Assembly (NCBI GenBank): GCA_050486265.1
Contig: JBJHCY010000002.1
Location: 434,001-498,000, forward strand
Length of the DNA: 64,000 nucleotides
Direction of reading: 5' to 3'
DNA from: SLFH01 sp050486265
Lineage (GTDB): Bacteria; Planctomycetota; Phycisphaerae; Phycisphaerales; UBA1924
Shown piece by piece: positions 61,635 to 64,000 of the stretch. The notes under the pieces were generated by a model. The model was not told the DNA's origin and searched no databases. It worked only from the letters and a program-made list of their open reading frames with translations. The position numbers were made by a program, and so were the translations under genes. How positions within the stretch are numbered: position 1 is the first letter of the stretch; each line of letters begins with the position of its first letter.

Positions 61635-62669
61635 ATGACCCGCCATCATCTGTTCATCCCCACCCTGTGCGGCGTCGCCTGCATGCTGTGCGCTCCGACC
61701 GTCGCTTCGCCGGAGAAGATCGACGCCGACTCAGACCGAGCCAAGAGCGCCGCCGCCCCCGCAACGCCGGCACTGAGAACCGGGCCGATCATGCCCGCCT
61801 GGATGACGCAGGAGATCCACAACACGCCGGAGCGAGAGAAGACGATCTATCGGCGCGAGCGCCTCGGCCACGACGAGTTGGAGCGGGAGATGCGCCGTCT
61901 GCGGTTCGAGTTCTTCCGCACCGGTACGCCCCCCGCCGTCCGCGAGGTGGGCATCAGCCGCGCCCGCCGGATGGCCGCCCCGGAGAACTACCCGGTCTGG
62001 GAGAAGGTCTTCGGGCGGGACAACATCGAAGTCCGCCGGATCGCGCTCGACGAACTCGCGTCGATGGAGACCCAGGAGGCCGACGCCGTGCTGGCGTGGG
62101 CGGCCTTGCGCGATCGCGATGAGCGGTACCGCGCCGTCGCCGAGGCGCTGCTGGCGCGACGCCTGCAGGGGAGTCGCGAGACCCCTGTCGCGATCATCGA
62201 CCTGCTCGGTCGCGACCTGCTTTCCAGCCGCGACGAACGCCGGATCTCACGGGCCGCGTCGCTCGCCGACAATCTGAACATCGCAGGGCTGATCCCCCAC
62301 CTCATCGCGGCGCAGGTCAGCGGACAGACCGCAACCGAGCAGTCGTCCGAACGCGGGGCGCTGGCGTGGATCCTCGTCGGCCGCCAGCGTGCGTTCGTGA
62401 GCGATCTGACACCCGTGGTCGCCGACGCCGCCGTCGCGTTCGACCCGACGCTGAGCGTGATCACCGACGGCGTGATGATCCGCGTCTTCGACGCGCATGT
62501 CTTCACCTACCGGACCGAGGTGCACCGCTCGCTGACAAGCCTCAGCTCGCGCCTCTGGGGCAAGAGCACCTCACGCCTCGGATACGACCAGCAGGCCTGG
62601 GCCGACTGGTACCTCGATGAGTTCCTCCCCGCGATGGACGCGAAGGCGGCAGACAACTCCGGCGGGTGA
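61635..62669 (+). CDS. Exported HEAT-like protein of unknown function
   Basis: 344 residues; GGGAG upstream. A signal peptide ends near VAS/PEKI. The mature chain is helical, with possible HEAT-like units (VRRIALDELASMETQEADAV, RYRAVAEALLARRLQ). No family recognised. A conserved-looking GYDQQAWADWYLDEFLP is near the end. Confidence 0.65.
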   Translation: MTRHHLFIPTLCGVACMLCAPTVASPEKIDADSDRAKSAAAPATPALRTGPIMPAWMTQEIHNTPEREKTIYRRERLGHDELEREMRRLRFEFFRTGTPPAVREVGISRARRMAAPENYPVWEKVFGRDNIEVRRIALDELASMETQEADAVLAWAALRDRDERYRAVAEALLARRLQGSRETPVAIIDLLGRDLLSSRDERRISRAASLADNLNIAGLIPHLIAAQVSGQTATEQSSERGALAWILVGRQRAFVSDLTPVVADAAVAFDPTLSVITDGVMIRVFDAHVFTYRTEVHRSLTSLSSRLWGKSTSRLGYDQQAWADWYLDEFLPAMDAKAADNSGG

Positions 62670-63387
62670 ACGCGAAAGACCGTGGCACGGGCGTCTCGCC
62701 CGTGCGGAAGCGCTGCCCAGCATTTCAAAGCGGAGTCCGGATGCTCGCGCAATCGTGCCACCGACCTCTGCAAGAGGTCGGTGCTGTATTATGCTCGCCG
62801 CGATGTTGGATGTCCGACGCACCGACCTCGCAAAGCTGCTCGGTTCGAGAACATGGTCGACACATTGGCCCGGCGCATGATTGTCCTCATTCCGGAGGAC
62901 AGTCATCGCGTCGAAAGCGAGGTCGATCGTGTCGTAGCGTGCAGAGTATGTGAAGCAGGCGTTGAAAGGCGGGGCAAGATCCGAACGACGCTTGCGCTTC
63001 CCTCGCTCCGAAGGAGCGATGGGTTGTAGCCGCGGGTGGAGCTCTGGCCGACGCGCAGCGGCGGTCGGAGCGCAACCCGTGGACAGCGGCGCAATAACGA
63101 CTTCGCCCTGAAAGGGCGAAGGAAGCCGTAGTGTCAATCGTGCGCTTCCTCCGCTCCTTCAGAGCGGGAGATAGTTCATGACGCTTTCCACGGGTTCCAG
63201 TGTGCTGCGCACACTTCCACCCGTGGCTAAAACCCCGCGCCCCTTCGGGGCTTTCAACCGATGGGCTACGCGTCAGTCGGACAGCAATCAGAAGACACGG
63301 CTCGGCGAGCCGTGCCACCCAAAGAAGCCGATCTGGAAAGCAGACTCACTCTGCTGCGCTCGAACTGTTGCACGCTGTTTCGATCTC
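62670..63387. repeat. Repeat island B: REP hairpins and inverted copy of multi-hairpin element
   Basis: About 720 bases. REP unit CACGGGCGTCTCGCCCGTG at 62685-62703. A perfect 11-bp hairpin at 62759-62783 (CACCGACCTCT GCA AGAGGTCGGTG). From about 62968 to 63316 the minus strand carries a copy of the element at 56700-57050. Its matching hairpins include AGTGTGCGCAGCACACT in place of AGCGTGCGCAGCACGCT. There is no gene. Confidence 0.85.
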
Positions 63388-63768
63388 TCACCCTATCGCG
63401 ATCACCGACGCGATCGCGGTTGTCTGCGTGTGGCTGAGCGAGATCGTCCATTCGCGGAGGCCGGCTCGATCGGCGAGTTCTTTTGCCGCGTTGTGCAGCA
63501 CGAGTGTCGGGCGGCCTGCGCCGTCGCGGGCGACTTCGATGTCTGTCCACGCCACGCCGCCGGTCCAGCCCGTGCCCAGCGCCTTCATCACGGCTTCTTT
63601 CGCGGCGAACCTCGCGGCGAACCGCTCCGCCGCGAGCTTCCCCCCGCTCCGGCAATACGCCCGCTCGCTTTCGGTGAAGCAGCGCTCGGCGAAGCGGTCG
63701 CCGGGTTTGGCGAGCATCCGCTCGACCCGCGAGACCTCGACGAGATCAACGCCGTGGGCGAGGGGCAC
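63388..63768 (-). CDS. acpS: Holo-[acyl-carrier-protein] synthase AcpS
   Basis: 126 residues; GTG start. It transfers 4'-phosphopantetheine to apo-ACP. HGVDLVEVSRVERML (Asp) and FAARFAAKEAVMKALGTG (Glu, Lys) are the AcpS signatures, with LSHTQTTAIASVIAI at the end. It begins four bases after the preceding gene's stop. Confidence 0.95.
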   Translation of the reverse strand: MPLAHGVDLVEVSRVERMLAKPGDRFAERCFTESERAYCRSGGKLAAERFAARFAAKEAVMKALGTGWTGGVAWTDIEVARDGAGRPTLVLHNAAKELADRAGLREWTISLSHTQTTAIASVIAIG

Positions 63769-63772
63769 GGCT

Positions 63773-64000
63773 TTACGCCCCCGCCGCGGCGGACTTCTTC
63801 GATCCCGGCTTCTTCGGCGCGGAGCTTCTCTCGTTCTTCGGCTTCTTGTCGGGTTTTGCTTCCGGCTTGGACTCTGACTTGCCCTCGGCCTTGTCGCCCG
63901 AGCCGCTGTCAGACGCCCCCTTCTTGTCCGCCTCCGCGGCTTTCTTGTACGACTCGGATCGGTAGTCCGTCTCGTAGAAGCCCGAACCCTTGAACATCAC
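63773..64000 (-). CDS. FmdB-type zinc-ribbon protein, C-terminal part (cut by window edge)
   Basis: Only the last 75 residues are present. MFKGSGFYETDYRSE is the conserved end of the FmdB family core; the zinc ribbon with its Cys pairs lies beyond 64000. After it comes a long Lys/Ser/Ala/Pro-rich tail. The gene is followed by acpS and probably shares its transcript. Confidence 0.85.
   Translation of the reverse strand: MMFKGSGFYETDYRSESYKKAAEADKKGASDSGSGDKAEGKSESKPEAKPDKKPKNERSSAPKKPGSKKSAAAGA

Noticed and set aside
62682..63029. 115-codon open frame in repeat island B
   Set aside because: It begins in a REP hairpin and runs into the multi-hairpin element; the peptide is typical of translated repeat sequence.

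Overview
The window is a GC-rich (roughly two-thirds G+C by eye) stretch of ordinary chromosome from what looks like a planctomycete of the class Phycisphaerae. The evidence is the many prepilin-type exported proteins, PEP-CTERM-like tails, two secreted proteins ending in EF-hand/dockerin-like repeats closed by a Gly-Cys terminus, a lineage-type FolD, and intergenic palindromic repeats of the kind common in planctomycetes. There is no rRNA operon, prophage, CRISPR array, transposase or plasmid replication gene. Three tRNAs are present (Met/CAT, Phe/GAA, Leu/CAG). GTG and TTG starts are frequent and several are fixed by a clear ribosome binding site.

Layout. 1-4.3 kb: truncated penicillin-acylase lipoprotein, M14 peptidase, small Cys protein, RdgC-like protein. 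4.5-9.9 kb: rlmN, then a six-gene minus-strand operon (TPR lipoprotein, two exported proteins, ExbB, ExbD, TonB-like protein) that looks like a proton-driven envelope machine. 10-14.2 kb: small membrane protein, SelL-like redoxin fused to a membrane domain, SDR, tRNA-Met, tatA, peptide-ABC ATPase. 14.5-21.6 kb: tRNA-Phe, folD, cinA, ligA, CYTH protein, msrA, thiolase. 21.9-28.7 kb: PEP-CTERM-like miniprotein, then a plus-strand envelope operon of COG3014-, YcfL- and LpoB-like proteins, a CsgG-like protein and a paralogue. 28.6-30.9 kb: minus-strand pseudopilin cluster. 31.2-36.7 kb: RNase HII-like, ribD, ygfZ, M42 peptidase, HTH-receiver regulator. 37-42.7 kb: exported protein with a pseudo-receiver, tRNA-Leu, recA, and an EAL protein behind an unusual regulatory interval. 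42.7-54.6 kb: orphan antitoxin, HTH protein, HAF/PEP-CTERM protein, isochorismatase/M20 pair, LdhA, a large FAD/Fe-S D-lactate-type dehydrogenase, DUF4139 protein. 54.7-64 kb: pseudopilin, RidA, two dockerin-like paralogues set among repeats, Fsa, AMP ligase, exported protein, acpS and a truncated fmdB-like gene.

How genes work together. The Exb/TonB-like operon and the LpoB-type operon both point to envelope maintenance. LdhA and the FAD/Fe-S dehydrogenase face each other and could form a D-lactate/pyruvate couple. The isochorismatase and M20 genes overlap and suggest a carbamoyl- or ureido-compound degradation step.

Most notable observations: (i) a pair of about 350-bp multi-hairpin elements in inverted orientation (56.7 and 63.0 kb) with a compensatory base-pair change, plus a decayed third copy; (ii) the recA/EAL interval, with three 20-bp iterons flanked by two 41-bp related blocks and followed by a perfect 23-bp palindrome; (iii) a FolD whose Lys54, Gln98 and Asp121 equivalents are Gln, His and Glu; (iv) the six-gene Exb/TonB-like operon with three unrecognised parts; (v) a receiver-like domain inside an exported protein.
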